This document shows positions 18,213-29,079 of a DNA stretch of 52,823 nucleotides, in pieces. The notes beneath the pieces were generated by a model. That model worked only from the letters and a program-made list of their open reading frames with translations. It had not been told where the DNA came from and did not search any database. The stretch spans positions 1 through 52,823 of the forward strand of contig JAOUPX010000007.1 of NCBI GenBank assembly GCA_029879645.1, read 5' to 3'. Made by a program: the position numbers and the translations under genes. Positions within the stretch are counted from its first letter, which is position 1. Each line of letters opens with the position of its first letter. This DNA is from Nitrospinota bacterium (lineage in GTDB: Bacteria > Nitrospinota > Nitrospinia > Nitrospinales > Nitrospinaceae).

Positions 18213-19601
18213 ATGAAACAGGTTTCATCGGTATTGACCATAGCCGGCTCGGATTCCAGCGGCGGAGCCGGTATTCAGGCGGATATTAAAACCATTTCCG
18301 CTCATGAGTTGATCGCGACTTCGGTTATCACCTCCATCACCGCCCAAAACTCCAGAGGCGTTCAAGCGACGTTCGATTTGCCGCCGGAGGAAGTGGAGGC
18401 GCAATTGAAAGCCGTTCTGGAAGACGGCAAACCCGCCGCCGTGAAAACCGGCATGCTGGGTAATGAAGCGCTGGTGGAATGCGTCGCCAGACATTTGAAG
18501 CGGGCGCGGATCAAAAATCTGGTGGTGGACCCTGTCATAAAATCCTCCAGCGGGAAAACTCTGCTTTCTAAAAAGGGAGTGGAGGCGCTCAAGGAAAAAC
18601 TTCTGCCGCTGGCTCTGCTGGTGACACCCAATATTCCTGAAGCGGAGATTTTGTCGGGCGTTCGCATTAAGAATCCACAGGACCGTTTGAAGGCCGCCAG
18701 GGCGATCTGTAAACTCGGGGCCCGCAACGTATTGATCAAAGGGGGGCATTCCAAAGGCGACGCCGACGATTTTTTCTTCGACGGAAAGCAATACGAGATT
18801 TTTGGAGGGACACGCCTCGGGAAAATTGACTGGCACGGAACCGGATGCGTACTTTCCGCCGCTATTGCCTCGGGGCTGGCGCTGAAATCAGGTTTGTCTT
18901 CAGCGATTCAAAAGGCCAAGGGGATGGTGACAGTAGGTATCTTCAACGGCATTTCCACTGGTGATAAGGCAGGGAGTGTGGACCCAATGGCCTCTCTGTT
19001 TCAAGCGCAAAAGCGGTTTGAAGTGATTCAAAGCCTGTCGGCCACTGTCGATACGCTCAAGCAAAATAGGATAGGAATATTGATTCCCGAGGTGCAGTCA
19101 AATATTGGAGTGGGTTTGCCCGGTGCCTGCCGGGCAGAGGACGTGGCGGCTATTCCCGGGCGTATCGTTAAAAACGGGAGCGATATTTTTACCGTTGCGG
19201 CTCCGCAATTTGGGGCATCACAGCATGTTGCCAAAATCGTATTGACTGCCATGCACTTTGATCCGGAAATGAGGGCGGTGATGAACATCAAGTTCACCGA
19301 TTCCATTTTAAAAGCCTGCAAGAAACTGAAGTTCAAGATCGCCTCATTCGATCGTGCCAAAGAACCCAAAAGCGTCAAACAGCGGGAAGGGTCTTCGCTG
19401 GAATGGGGAACGCATACAGCCATTCGGAAATGCGGGTTTGTGCCCGATATCATTTACGATTTGGGAGGGCAGGGCAAGGAAGAGATGATCCGTGTGCTGG
19501 CGCGGGACATTGGCGAACTGCTTGAAAAAATTCTCAAGATACACCAGCAGGTTGAAAGAAATTATACTGGCCGGGAAACCGATTCGTGGCGCGTGCGATA
19601 G
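18213..19601 (+). CDS. thiD: ThiD-ThiN fusion: HMP-phosphate kinase and thiamine-phosphate synthase
   Basis: 462 residues from ATG 18213, which has AAAGGA upstream; an in-frame GTG at 18102 would add 37 residues that do not look like ThiD. Residues 1-265 are ThiD, which phosphorylates hydroxymethylpyrimidine twice: TIAGSDSSGGAGIQAD, VKTGMLGN, and the catalytic GTGC at 209-212. Residues ~272-450 match ThiN (GVGLPGACRAEDVAAIPGR, APQFGASQHVAKIV), an alternative to ThiE that joins HMP-PP to the thiazole phosphate. ThiDN fusions are best known in archaea. No THI-box riboswitch is seen in the 116-bp gap upstream. The product supports ThDP enzymes such as Dxs. Confidence 0.9.
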   Translation: MKQVSSVLTIAGSDSSGGAGIQADIKTISAHELIATSVITSITAQNSRGVQATFDLPPEEVEAQLKAVLEDGKPAAVKTGMLGNEALVECVARHLKRARIKNLVVDPVIKSSSGKTLLSKKGVEALKEKLLPLALLVTPNIPEAEILSGVRIKNPQDRLKAARAICKLGARNVLIKGGHSKGDADDFFFDGKQYEIFGGTRLGKIDWHGTGCVLSAAIASGLALKSGLSSAIQKAKGMVTVGIFNGISTGDKAGSVDPMASLFQAQKRFEVIQSLSATVDTLKQNRIGILIPEVQSNIGVGLPGACRAEDVAAIPGRIVKNGSDIFTVAAPQFGASQHVAKIVLTAMHFDPEMRAVMNIKFTDSILKACKKLKFKIASFDRAKEPKSVKQREGSSLEWGTHTAIRKCGFVPDIIYDLGGQGKEEMIRVLARDIGELLEKILKIHQQVERNYTGRETDSWRVR

Positions 19602-19633
19602 CCTCTGTCTTGGTCGAAACATGCAGCATTTAA

Positions 19634-19666
19634 GATGTCGCCCTTCGACAGGCTCAGGGTGACATC
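19634..19666. terminator. bidirectional hairpin terminator built on a CTTCGACAGGCTCAG-type repeat
   Basis: GATGTCGCCCT (19634-19644) pairs with AGGGTGACATC (19656-19666) over 11 bp, with one G-U pair, around TCGACAGGCTC. It sits exactly between the convergent thiD-thiN and ppiD stops and is followed by TTTG. The core CTTCGACAGGCTCAG is the same as in the repeat at 39647-39713. Confidence 0.65.
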
Positions 19667-19674
19667 TTTGTTGC

Positions 19675-21618
19675 TTACAGAAGAGTCTGGTCGATCAGGA
19701 TATCGGCGCTTTCCTTGATTTTTTCGGTCCACTCCTGAAATACCGCACGAGATTTTTCGTTTTTGAGTCGGGCGTAAAGTTTTTTGGACTTCTCCGGGTC
19801 CATTTCTCCCGCGGCTTCCCGTTCCACCAATTGAATTAAATAATAAGCTCCTCGGCTCGAACCGGTGGTCGTTTCACCCGGTTGCAAAAGAAACGCGGCA
19901 TCCTTGATGGTCTGAATATTGCCGATGCCGGGAATGGAGTCAGTGCGGTTGATAAATGGAGTTTCCTCCACCGTCATTTTCAGTTCCTCGGCCAATTTTT
20001 CGATATTCTTTTCGGTCTTCAGGCGCTCCCCAAGGGATTTGAGCTGCTTCTCAGTGGCCGCTTTGTTGTTTTCCTCCACTACCGCTTGTGTGACTTCGCT
20101 CAACACGTCATTTAACTTCGGAAGGTAAGGGTCCTTACGCGCCGTCACTTTCAGAAGGTAAGAGGCTTCCTCTGTGTTGACGGGTTCGCTCAATTCCTCA
20201 CCCGCAAGTGAAAAAGCCGTATTGAAGAATTCTGGAACGTTGCCTATTTCCGGAACGTTATGGGTAGATTTGGAAATGAATTCGGTGGTCAGGATGGCCG
20301 CACTATATTCCTGGGCGGCCTTGGCCAAATCATTGCCGGCTCCGGCGGCCTTTCTGATCTTTTTAGCGATTCTCCGAATGCGTTTTCTAGCCTTATCTTC
20401 CTTGAGAAATTTTTTGATTTCATCCTGAACTTCCGCCTGAGGCTTCGTCCGTTCCGGTTTAACCTCGTCCAGCCGAATAATGTGGAAGCCAAACTGGGTT
20501 TTAACGGGATCGCTCAGATCACCGGGTTTCAATTGGTCAAGCGCCGCTTCAAAATCGGGAACCATCATTCCCTTGGAGAATTGTCCCAGGCTACCACCGT
20601 TGGCTCCTGAAGCCGGATCGGCGGAATGCTTTTTTGCCATTTCCGCGAAATCAGCACCTTCCTTGATCTGTTTCAGAATTTCATCCGTTTTAATTCTGGT
20701 TTTTTCTTCGGCTTCATTTAACAGTTTTTCCTTTTCTTCGTCCGTTAGATCCTGGTCGAAAGGAAACTGATAATCATTTTTAATCAGGATGTGGCTGGCT
20801 TTATATTGTTTTTTGATGAAATACTTTGCCTCATTGGCTTCGTAGTAATCCTTGATATCTTCATCGTAAATCTCGACCTTGTCTTCAACCATCGAAGGGG
20901 TCAGTTTCACATATTGGACTTGAATTTGCTCCGGTACTTCGAATTGGCTTTTGTGTGAATCAAAATATTTTTGAAGTTCCTCGTCGGCGGGCTGGTCCGC
21001 GGGTTTGAAATAGTCCCTGGAAAAGCCGATGTATTTGAATTTTATTTTTTCATTTTCCCTGTCGTAGGCTTCCCGTATCTCAGATTCTGAGATTTGCGTG
21101 GAAGATTTAACGACCCCCTCAAGTTTTTCGCGGAGCAGGTTGGTCCGTTGATTTTCTTCATACTCTCTTGGGCTGAGGCGGTAAAAATTCAGGAAATTCT
21201 GATAGAGGTTATTACTGAATTTGTCGTCTTTTTGAAATTGCGGTTGTTTTGAAATTCTGTCCGCAAGCTCCTCATCGCTGACCGTGAGATTCATTTTTTC
21301 CGCTTCGAGAATCAGAAGCCTGTTTAAAATGAGGGCATCCAGAGCGTTTTCTTTCAATTTAAGCTTCGCCACCATTTCTTCCGAGAACTGGTCGCGAAAC
21401 TGATCGCGGTAAAAGTTGAGGATATTGCCGTAGGCGCGATCGAATTCACTGAGTTTAATTTCCATGCCATTGACGGTGGCGACTGTTTTGTTGGCACCCC
21501 CAAACTGACCTCCTGCTCCCCATGAGTAGAAAATAGTAGCGACAAAGGCGAAAACGATGAGCCAGAGGATGGCTTTGATCAGCCAGGTATCAGCCTGTTT
21601 GCGAATAAAGTTGAGCAT
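19675..21618 (-). CDS. ppiD: PpiD/SurA-like membrane-anchored peptidyl-prolyl isomerase
   Basis: A 647-residue periplasmic folding factor. One membrane helix at 13-32 anchors it (ILWLIVFAFVATIFYSW), followed by a SurA_N-like helical region (~45-260, with VNGMEIKLSEFD). The parvulin domain is at ~272-388 (KASHILIK, DPASGANGGSLGQF, QFGFHIIRLDEV). A second, degenerate parvulin-like stretch and a helical tail reach the C-terminus. This is the architecture and length of PpiD, which helps newly exported proteins at the Sec translocon. It is divergent from the mre operon and alone on its strand. Confidence 0.9.
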   Translation of the reverse strand: MLNFIRKQADTWLIKAILWLIVFAFVATIFYSWGAGGQFGGANKTVATVNGMEIKLSEFDRAYGNILNFYRDQFRDQFSEEMVAKLKLKENALDALILNRLLILEAEKMNLTVSDEELADRISKQPQFQKDDKFSNNLYQNFLNFYRLSPREYEENQRTNLLREKLEGVVKSSTQISESEIREAYDRENEKIKFKYIGFSRDYFKPADQPADEELQKYFDSHKSQFEVPEQIQVQYVKLTPSMVEDKVEIYDEDIKDYYEANEAKYFIKKQYKASHILIKNDYQFPFDQDLTDEEKEKLLNEAEEKTRIKTDEILKQIKEGADFAEMAKKHSADPASGANGGSLGQFSKGMMVPDFEAALDQLKPGDLSDPVKTQFGFHIIRLDEVKPERTKPQAEVQDEIKKFLKEDKARKRIRRIAKKIRKAAGAGNDLAKAAQEYSAAILTTEFISKSTHNVPEIGNVPEFFNTAFSLAGEELSEPVNTEEASYLLKVTARKDPYLPKLNDVLSEVTQAVVEENNKAATEKQLKSLGERLKTEKNIEKLAEELKMTVEETPFINRTDSIPGIGNIQTIKDAAFLLQPGETTTGSSRGAYYLIQLVEREAAGEMDPEKSKKLYARLKNEKSRAVFQEWTEKIKESADILIDQTLL

Positions 21619-21750
21619 GGATTTACACTCCCACAGCGTGCCAAAAGATGTTAAAATTTAAACGGATTATGTTAGTCCACCGGGAACTAATTCGCAACCT
21701 GTTTATTACAGCCTTATTTCAAAAATATGCTCGGAGCTCCTGCTTTGAGG

Positions 21751-21768
21751 TCCGGAGAATACTCCGGA
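21751..21768. repeat. inverted repeat upstream of mreB
   Basis: TCCGGAG (21751-21757) and CTCCGGA (21762-21768) form a perfect 7-bp dyad around AATA in the 257-bp divergent region between ppiD and mreB. It could be a regulator site or a hairpin. An AT-rich TATTATATAAA stretch lies about 60 bp further on and may supply a -10 element for mreB. Confidence 0.45.
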
Positions 21769-21809
21769 TTTGATGCGGGTCGTGTGAATTTCCTTTCCTC
21801 TAGAAATAA

Positions 21810-22898
<1,089 letters not shown>

Positions 22899-22899
22899 C

Positions 22900-23715
22900 G
22901 TGTTACGGAAAAAACTCAGTGATCGCAAAAATATAATAATTCTCGTGTCGCTGGTTCTGGCATCGTTTGCTCTGATGACCTTCGACATTCGACGCTCGCA
23001 AACTCCCACCTTTTTTGAAACCGTTTTAATGTGGGCCGTGTCCCCGGTTCAAAACCTGATCACCAATACTCTGGACTCCGTCAGCAACGTAGTGGATCAC
23101 TATATTCTGGTAGCTGATGTTTCTAAAGAAAACGAAACACTCCGGCAGGAAATCGACAAGCTGATTCGGCAGAATAACGAATTGAATGAGGAGCTTCGCC
23201 GGAGAAGCCGTGTGGGCGATTTAATGGAGTACCAGGAGAACCGGAGTCTTAAATCCGTTGTTGCTACGGTGATTGGGCGGGACGCGACCCAATGGGCTCG
23301 GGTGGTTTTTGTCGACAAGGGAACTCAGGATGGTATTCGCGAAAACCTGGCGGTTGTCACCCATTCCGGCGTGGTGGGGCATGTGATTCAGGCGGGTCTG
23401 AACACGTCCAAGGTTCTACTCATTGTGGATGGCCGGAGCGCGGTGGATACCCTGTTCAGCAATGATCGCATTGCCGGGGTGGTGGTTGGAACCGGGATGG
23501 AGTTTTGCGAAATGAAGTACGTTCCGATTACGGCCGAAGTCAATGTCGGCGACCAGGTTTTGTCTTCCGGCCTGGGTGGGCTTTATCCCAAGGGGCTGGT
23601 CGTGGGAACCGTAATCAGCATCACCAAGGCCACGCAGGGTTTGTTTCAGGAGATCACCATTGCTCCCAGCGCGGATTTCGGGCGTTTGGAGGAAGTTCTT
23701 ATCCTTTTATCGTGA
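22900..23715 (+). CDS. mreC: rod-shape-determining protein MreC
   Basis: 271 residues from GTG 22900, one base after the mreB stop; the frame is open further upstream but that lies within mreB. A membrane helix near residues 10-28 (IIILVSLVLASFALMTF) is followed by a coiled coil (~70-112, KENETLRQEIDKLIRQNNEL) and the beta-barrel domain with VVIGRDATQWARVVFVDKG and SGLGGLYPKGLVVG. MreC sits in the periplasm, linking MreB/MreD to PBP2. The weak ribosome site suggests coupling to mreB. Confidence 0.95.
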   Translation: MLRKKLSDRKNIIILVSLVLASFALMTFDIRRSQTPTFFETVLMWAVSPVQNLITNTLDSVSNVVDHYILVADVSKENETLRQEIDKLIRQNNELNEELRRRSRVGDLMEYQENRSLKSVVATVIGRDATQWARVVFVDKGTQDGIRENLAVVTHSGVVGHVIQAGLNTSKVLLIVDGRSAVDTLFSNDRIAGVVVGTGMEFCEMKYVPITAEVNVGDQVLSSGLGGLYPKGLVVGTVISITKATQGLFQEITIAPSADFGRLEEVLILLS

Positions 23716-23729
23716 AATAATCTGCCAAC

Positions 23730-24245
23730 ATGATTATTTTAGTTTTTGCAGTCATATACATTCTTCTCTTCTCCATTCAGACCAGCCTTTTAAGCATTTT
23801 TTCGGTGAACGGGATCACTTTGGATCTGGCTTTGATTCTGGCCGTTTACTGTGGAGTACTCCTCAAAGAAGAGCGTGGGGTCTGGGTGGGGTTTAGTATC
23901 GGCTTGATACAGGACTGCCTTTCCGGAGGATTATTAGGAGTCAACACTCTATCCAAAAGCATTATCGGATTCACCTTTTCCAGCTTGAAGGACAAGCTGA
24001 TGGTGATTGGGTTTGTCCCTATTTCCGTCATTTTGCTGGCCTCGTCTTTTTTCGATGGACTGGTATACTACCTGCTCATGATCACGCTTCTCAAGGCGCA
24101 AATTCCCTTCAGTTTTCTGTTCAACACACTCCCGGTTTACGCCATGTATAATGCATTGATAGGACCGATTCTGTTCTTTTTTATCAACTGGAGCCGGAAA
24201 CTTGTTGTACGTAAATTTCCCATTCTGGAGGGACCCCGGAAGTGA
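23730..24245 (+). CDS. mreD: rod-shape-determining protein MreD
   Basis: A 171-residue integral membrane protein with five to six hydrophobic segments. Family cues are QTSLLSIFSVNGITLDLALILAVY-like helices, the short EERGVWVG loop, and GLIQDCLSGGLLGVNTLSK, the best-conserved MreD stretch. Together with MreB and MreC it organises the elongation complex. It starts 14 bp after mreC, and its stop overlaps the mrdA start by 4 bp (GTGA). Confidence 0.92.
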   Translation: MIILVFAVIYILLFSIQTSLLSIFSVNGITLDLALILAVYCGVLLKEERGVWVGFSIGLIQDCLSGGLLGVNTLSKSIIGFTFSSLKDKLMVIGFVPISVILLASSFFDGLVYYLLMITLLKAQIPFSFLFNTLPVYAMYNALIGPILFFFINWSRKLVVRKFPILEGPRK

Positions 24246-26116
24246 GTGTCCACCTTTACACCCGCGATTATTCAGACGGCGTTCGAAGGAAAATTAAATT
24301 CTTCGCGTTTTTGGTGATCCTGAGTTTTCTGGGGCTGTGGTTGCGTGTCTGGTATCTGCAGGTCCTGAAGGGAACCGATTTCATGGGTTTGTCCGAAAGC
24401 AACCGGGTGCGCCTGGTCTCTTTGCCCTCTTATCGAGGTGAGATTACCGACCGCAATGGTATGACAATGGTTTCCATCCGGCCGTCATTCAATTTGTACA
24501 TTACTCCGGAGGATGTGCGGGACCTGGGAGAAACACTGAACACCTTGAAAGAAAAAATTGATTTTGACATCCCCAAAGTCAAACAGGATATCCGGCAATC
24601 GCAACCGTTCTCAGATGTGCTTATCAAGGCGGATATCCAACGCGAGCAGGTGGCTTTCGTGGAGGAAAATAACCGTTTGTTGGGAGGAATCCATCTGAAA
24701 GTAGAGCCTTTGAGAAATTATATCTACAAAGATATGGCGGCTCACGTGTTTGGATATTTGGGTGAGATCAATAAGGACAAACTGATGAAAGGGGAACCGG
24801 GTTACCGAATGGGCGATCTGGTAGGAAAGGAAGGAATCGAATTTTTATTTGAAGAGGAGATGAAAGGGAAAAAAGGTTACAAGGAAGTTGAGGTAGACGT
24901 TTCAGGAAGGGAATTAGCCGTACTTCGGAAGAATCCTCCTCAAAGCGGCAATCATCTGGTCTTGACGCTGGATTTGAGAATTCAGAAAGTGGTCGAAGAA
25001 TTAATGACCGGAACCGAGGAAGAACCGATCAACGGTTCCGCAGTCGTGATGAAAGTTCGGACCGGAGAAATCCTTGCGATGGCCAGCAAACCCGCGTTTG
25101 ATCCAAATATGTTTTCCTCTGGAATTTCTGTCCATGATTGGCGCAAATTAATTTTTAACAAACAGCATCCACTGCAAAATAAAGCGATAGATGGTCAGTT
25201 CCCCCCAGGATCCGTTTATAAGATTGTGACTGCTTATGCCGCTTTGGAGGAAAAAATAATAACCCCGGAGGATACGGTTTTCTGTCCAGGTTATTTCAAA
25301 TTAGGCCGGAGGTCTTATCGCTGTTGGAACCGGGGAGGGCATGGAGATGTGAATTTGCATGATGCCCTGGTGCAGTCCTGCGATGTCTATTTTTATACCG
25401 TCGGTCACCGATTAGGTATTGATACGCTCGGGCGTTACGCCAAGATGCTGGGGTTGGGTGTGCCCACCCAGGTCAACCTGATAGGCGAAAAACCGGGGTT
25501 GGTCCCCACGAGAGATTGGAAACTCAAAGCCCGGGGAGAGGAATGGCTGATCGGCGAAACCATTTCGGCTTCCATTGGTCAGGGCTTCAATCTGGTTACA
25601 CCCATTCAGCAAGCCCGAATGGTGGCCACAGTGGCCAATGGGGGAATGGTGTTGAAACCCTATTTGGTCCGGCAAGTTCGAGATAAGGATGGACGGATCA
25701 TTAAGGAAGTATTTCCCCATATCGAGCAGAAATTGGAAGGGCAACCTGACACGTTAACCCAGATTCAACAAGGGCTGTTCGGGGTGGTCAATGAAAAACG
25801 GGGAACCGGGTGGCGGGCGCGACTCAAAGACATCAAAGTTGCCGGGAAAACCGGGACGGCCCAGGTGGTCCGTTTAAAGGCCGATTTCAATAAGGATGAT
25901 GAAATACCCTATTTGCACCGCGATCATGCCTGGTTTGCTGGTTACGCTCCGTTTGAAAATCCGGAGATCGCAGTTGCTGTCATTGTTGAACATGGCGGAC
26001 ATGGCGGCTCTGCCGCCGCCCCCATTGTCCGTAAAATCATCGAAGCCTATAACAAATTCTATCCTCAGGTTCCACACACCGAAGAAGTGCTGGAACTGAA
26101 GGAAAGCGGAATTTAA
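24242..26116 (+). CDS. mrdA: penicillin-binding protein 2 (elongation transpeptidase)
   Basis: A 624-residue class B PBP that cross-links peptidoglycan during elongation. A membrane helix (19-40) is followed by the PBP dimerisation domain (~62-235, SYRGEITDRNG) and the transpeptidase domain. Active-site motifs: SxxK in PPGSVYKI (Ser324, Lys327), SCD at 379-381 in place of SxN, and KTG at 536-538 in AGKTGTAQV. SCD is the form seen in other PBP2 proteins. GTG start inside the mreD stop. rodA, the partner glycosyltransferase often next in this operon, is absent; a PilZ gene follows instead. Confidence 0.95.
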   Translation: MSVHLYTRDYSDGVRRKIKFFAFLVILSFLGLWLRVWYLQVLKGTDFMGLSESNRVRLVSLPSYRGEITDRNGMTMVSIRPSFNLYITPEDVRDLGETLNTLKEKIDFDIPKVKQDIRQSQPFSDVLIKADIQREQVAFVEENNRLLGGIHLKVEPLRNYIYKDMAAHVFGYLGEINKDKLMKGEPGYRMGDLVGKEGIEFLFEEEMKGKKGYKEVEVDVSGRELAVLRKNPPQSGNHLVLTLDLRIQKVVEELMTGTEEEPINGSAVVMKVRTGEILAMASKPAFDPNMFSSGISVHDWRKLIFNKQHPLQNKAIDGQFPPGSVYKIVTAYAALEEKIITPEDTVFCPGYFKLGRRSYRCWNRGGHGDVNLHDALVQSCDVYFYTVGHRLGIDTLGRYAKMLGLGVPTQVNLIGEKPGLVPTRDWKLKARGEEWLIGETISASIGQGFNLVTPIQQARMVATVANGGMVLKPYLVRQVRDKDGRIIKEVFPHIEQKLEGQPDTLTQIQQGLFGVVNEKRGTGWRARLKDIKVAGKTGTAQVVRLKADFNKDDEIPYLHRDHAWFAGYAPFENPEIAVAVIVEHGGHGGSAAAPIVRKIIEAYNKFYPQVPHTEEVLELKESGI

Positions 26117-26222
26117 TCCTCAGTTTCGCCTGGAATCTACAAAAATAACTAAAGATATATTACGGTTTATGCCGATTTTGTATACATGGCTGATTTTATA
26201 TTGTTGAATATGGCGATTTGAT

Positions 26223-26876
26223 ATGAAGGTGGTAACTAAAACCGGTCTGCATCTGGCCCTGGGCAAAAAGATAATGATCACCCTGCGGGGAGAGAAATAT
26301 CAGGTAGGCCTGCGCGGTTGGGTGGAGGATGAGTATCTCATCGTAGACTATCCAGTTTTTCAGGGAGATTATATTAAAATCGCCCCACTCACCGGGTGCA
26401 GTCTGAGTTTTACTTCCGATGGCACTTATTTTGATTTCAAGACTCTGGTGTTGTACTCGGTGGCTCAACCGGTTCGTCTTATGATTCTCGAGTATCCCAA
26501 AAGCTTTACCAGTTATAAATTGAGGAGGAATAATCGGCATAAGGCTAATTTTCCCTTTTCGTTTACGATGGAAGGGGATGCTCTTAATACCAGCTTCAAG
26601 GGAACGATCCGCGACCTGAGCCTGTCAGGAGTGTTGATCACCCATACACAAAAGTTGACCAAAGGAGACTTTATCCTTCTCACGGTCAATCTGGCTTTCG
26701 GGGAATTATCCAAGGTGAGGGCACAAGTTCGCAATGTCCGCAAAAACCCCGGTAGTAAAAATGAACCCTTCGTAACAGGCTTGGAGTTTTTCAAGCCGTC
26801 ACCCGAGCAGGATAAAATTCTGCGCCAGTTTATGGAGACCCGGTTGGGGGAACGGCGTGGTCCCCAGCGGCCCTGA
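26223..26876 (+). CDS. PilZ-domain protein with YcgR-like N-terminal domain
   Basis: A 217-residue protein, probably cytoplasmic. Residues 10-90 form a beta-rich domain like the YcgR N-terminus; residues ~98-210 form PilZ. The two c-di-GMP-binding motifs are complete: RRNNR (101-105) and DLSLSG (131-136). This is the arrangement of the flagellar brake YcgR and of related two-domain PilZ proteins. Its place 106 bp behind mrdA suggests a link between c-di-GMP and envelope or motility, but the gap may contain its own promoter. It ends 4 bp from the convergent uvrB stop. No strong ribosome site is seen. Confidence 0.88.
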   Translation: MKVVTKTGLHLALGKKIMITLRGEKYQVGLRGWVEDEYLIVDYPVFQGDYIKIAPLTGCSLSFTSDGTYFDFKTLVLYSVAQPVRLMILEYPKSFTSYKLRRNNRHKANFPFSFTMEGDALNTSFKGTIRDLSLSGVLITHTQKLTKGDFILLTVNLAFGELSKVRAQVRNVRKNPGSKNEPFVTGLEFFKPSPEQDKILRQFMETRLGERRGPQRP

Positions 26877-26880
26877 TTTT

Positions 26881-28872
26881 CTAAATAATCCCCAGGTCCT
26901 TTTCCCGCAATCGCTTGATCCGGTCCCGCAGTTGAGCAGCGCGCTCGAATTCCAACGCTTGAGCGGCGGCGTGCATTTGTTTTTCCAGGCGGGCCGCCAG
27001 GTCGATAAGATTTCCTCCTGGCAGATACTCTTCCTCCTCTTCCTCGACCACTGGGGCCAGAGAAAATTTTTCCAGACCTACCAGGGAATCCTGGATCGAT
27101 TTTTTAATGGAAACAGGAGTGATGCCGTGGGTTTCATTGTATTCCACCTGGATTTGCCGCCGCCTCTCGGTTTCGTTAATGGCTTTTTGCATACTGGGTG
27201 TGATGGTGTCACCATACATGATGACATATCCATCAAGATTCCGCGCGGCTCGGCCTGCAGTCTGAATTAACGAGGTGCTGGAACGCAAAAACCCCTCTTT
27301 GTCCGCATCCAGAATGGCAATCAGGGAGACTTCGGGAATGTCCAGCCCCTCGCGTAACAGGTTGATTCCGATTAATGCATCGAACTCTCCCAGCCGCAAT
27401 TCTCTGATAATCTGCATCCGTTCAATGGTCACAATGTCGGAATGAAGGTATTTAACCTTCAGGCCCGTTTCCGTGAAATGCTCCGCCAGGTCTTCCGCAA
27501 ACCTTTTGGTCAGCGTGGTGACCAGTGTGCGTTGATTGCGCTCGGTGCGTTTTCGTATTTCCTGGTATAGATCGTCCACCTGGCCCGTCACCGGCCGCAC
27601 TTCGATAGGCGGATCGACCAAACCGGTCGGGCGAACAATCATTTCAACTATACGGTCGCCGGATTGTTTGCTTTCGTATTCATTTGGTGTGGCAGACACG
27701 TAAAGGCGGTTGTTGGTGCGACTTTCAAACTCGGAAAACATCAATGGCCGGTTGTCAAATGCCGAAGGCAATCGAAAGCCGTAGCGGATAAGAGTTTCTT
27801 TTCGGGCCCTATCTCCTTTGTACATTCCGTTCAGTTGCGGCATCGTGACATGACTTTCGTCGATCACGAACAGAGCGTCATCGGGAAAATAATCGAGCAG
27901 GGTCGGGGGCGGGCTTCCCGGTTCACGGCCCATTAAGTGGCGTGAATAGTTTTCGACGCCCTGGCAATACCCGATCTCTCGGATCATCTCCAGATCAAAC
28001 ATCGTACGCTGTTCGATGCGTTGTGCCTCGATCAACATATTCTGGTTTCTGAAATATTGAACGCGTTCAACCATTTCCTCTTTAATGCTCACCAGCGCCT
28101 GCTCCAGCTTGTCCTTGGGCGTGGTGTAATGGCTGGCGGGATAGATGGCGATGCGCTCCAGCGTGCGCAGGGTCTTCAGCGTGACCGGGTCGAAACAGGT
28201 GAGCGTTTCGATTTCGTCCCCGAAAAATTCGATCCGGATCGCTTCATTTCGCTCGTAAACCGGGAGTACCTCCACCACATCCCCCCGGACCCGGAATGTC
28301 CCCCGCTGGAAATCGATATCGTTGCGCTTGTATTGAATGTCTATCAATTTGCGCAGGACCTGGTCTCGCTCCAAAGTCATGCCGGGTTCCAGGAACAACA
28401 GCATTCCGTGGTAGGCTTCCGGAGAGCCCAGGCCGTAAATGCAGGAAACGCTGGCGACGATCAATACATCTCGCCGCTCGAACAGGGCGTGTGTCGCGGC
28501 ATGGCGCATCTTATCGATTTCATCATTGATCGATGCGTCCTTTTCGATGAAGGTATCGGTCGTAGGCATATAAGCTTCCGGCTGGTAATAATCGTAATAA
28601 CTCACGAAGTAACCTATGGCGTTGTCGGGAAAGAATGCCTTGAATTCGTTGTACAACTGCGCCGCAAGGGTTTTGTTGTGCGCCAGCACCAGGGTGGGCC
28701 GCTGGATTTGTTCGACGATGTTGGCCACGGCAAAGGTTTTGCCTGAACCGGTGACTCCCAGAAGAGTCTGGTGAATGCCGTTGGGCTTTTGAAATCCTTT
28801 GACAAGGGATTCAATGGCCTGCGGTTGATCGCCCGAGGGTTTAAAATCAGATGTCAGTTTGAACGGTTGCAT
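26881..28872 (-). CDS. uvrB: excinuclease ABC subunit B
   Basis: The 663-residue damage-verification helicase of nucleotide excision repair. Walker A is GVTGSGKT (39-46), and helicase motifs include [23 protein letters not shown] (beta-hairpin that clamps the damaged strand), [14 protein letters not shown] and QTAGRAARN. The C-terminal UVR motif ([18 protein letters not shown]) binds UvrA or UvrC. Standard length. I do not see an obvious LexA box upstream. It is divergent from the TraB-family gene. Confidence 0.98.
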   Translation of the reverse strand: MQPFKLTSDFKPSGDQPQAIESLVKGFQKPNGIHQTLLGVTGSGKTFAVANIVEQIQRPTLVLAHNKTLAAQLYNEFKAFFPDNAIGYFVSYYDYYQPEAYMPTTDTFIEKDASINDEIDKMRHAATHALFERRDVLIVASVSCIYGLGSPEAYHGMLLFLEPGMTLERDQVLRKLIDIQYKRNDIDFQRGTFRVRGDVVEVLPVYERNEAIRIEFFGDEIETLTCFDPVTLKTLRTLERIAIYPASHYTTPKDKLEQALVSIKEEMVERVQYFRNQNMLIEAQRIEQRTMFDLEMIREIGYCQGVENYSRHLMGREPGSPPPTLLDYFPDDALFVIDESHVTMPQLNGMYKGDRARKETLIRYGFRLPSAFDNRPLMFSEFESRTNNRLYVSATPNEYESKQSGDRIVEMIVRPTGLVDPPIEVRPVTGQVDDLYQEIRKRTERNQRTLVTTLTKRFAEDLAEHFTETGLKVKYLHSDIVTIERMQIIRELRLGEFDALIGINLLREGLDIPEVSLIAILDADKEGFLRSSTSLIQTAGRAARNLDGYVIMYGDTITPSMQKAINETERRRQIQVEYNETHGITPVSIKKSIQDSLVGLEKFSLAPVVEEEEEEYLPGGNLIDLAARLEKQMHAAAQALEFERAAQLRDRIKRLREKDLGII

Positions 28873-28966
28873 GTCCGGGTATTGGTTCTTGTGAACAAAA
28901 TTGAGGATATGTTACATTAGAAGGCTGATAACGGCCAGAAACCCTATCGCTGTTCCCCACCATTTC

Positions 28967-29013
28967 CAGGGGCTAAAAGCCCTGAGATGTAACGACCGTC
29001 CCTTTCGGGGCGG
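28967..29013. other. two adjacent hairpins in the uvrB / TraB divergent region
   Basis: CAGGGGC-TAAAA-GCCCTG (28967-28984, one bulge) and CCGTCCC-TTTC-GGGGCGG (28996-29013, one G-U pair) lie in tandem in the 207-bp region before the TraB-family gene. They could structure the 5' leader of that transcript. Neither is followed by a proper T-run. Confidence 0.35.
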
Positions 29014-29079
29014 CGGGATTTGCCGATATTTTCCTTTGCACAGTTTACGATACTCTCTGCCGGGTCGAGAAAGGAATTT

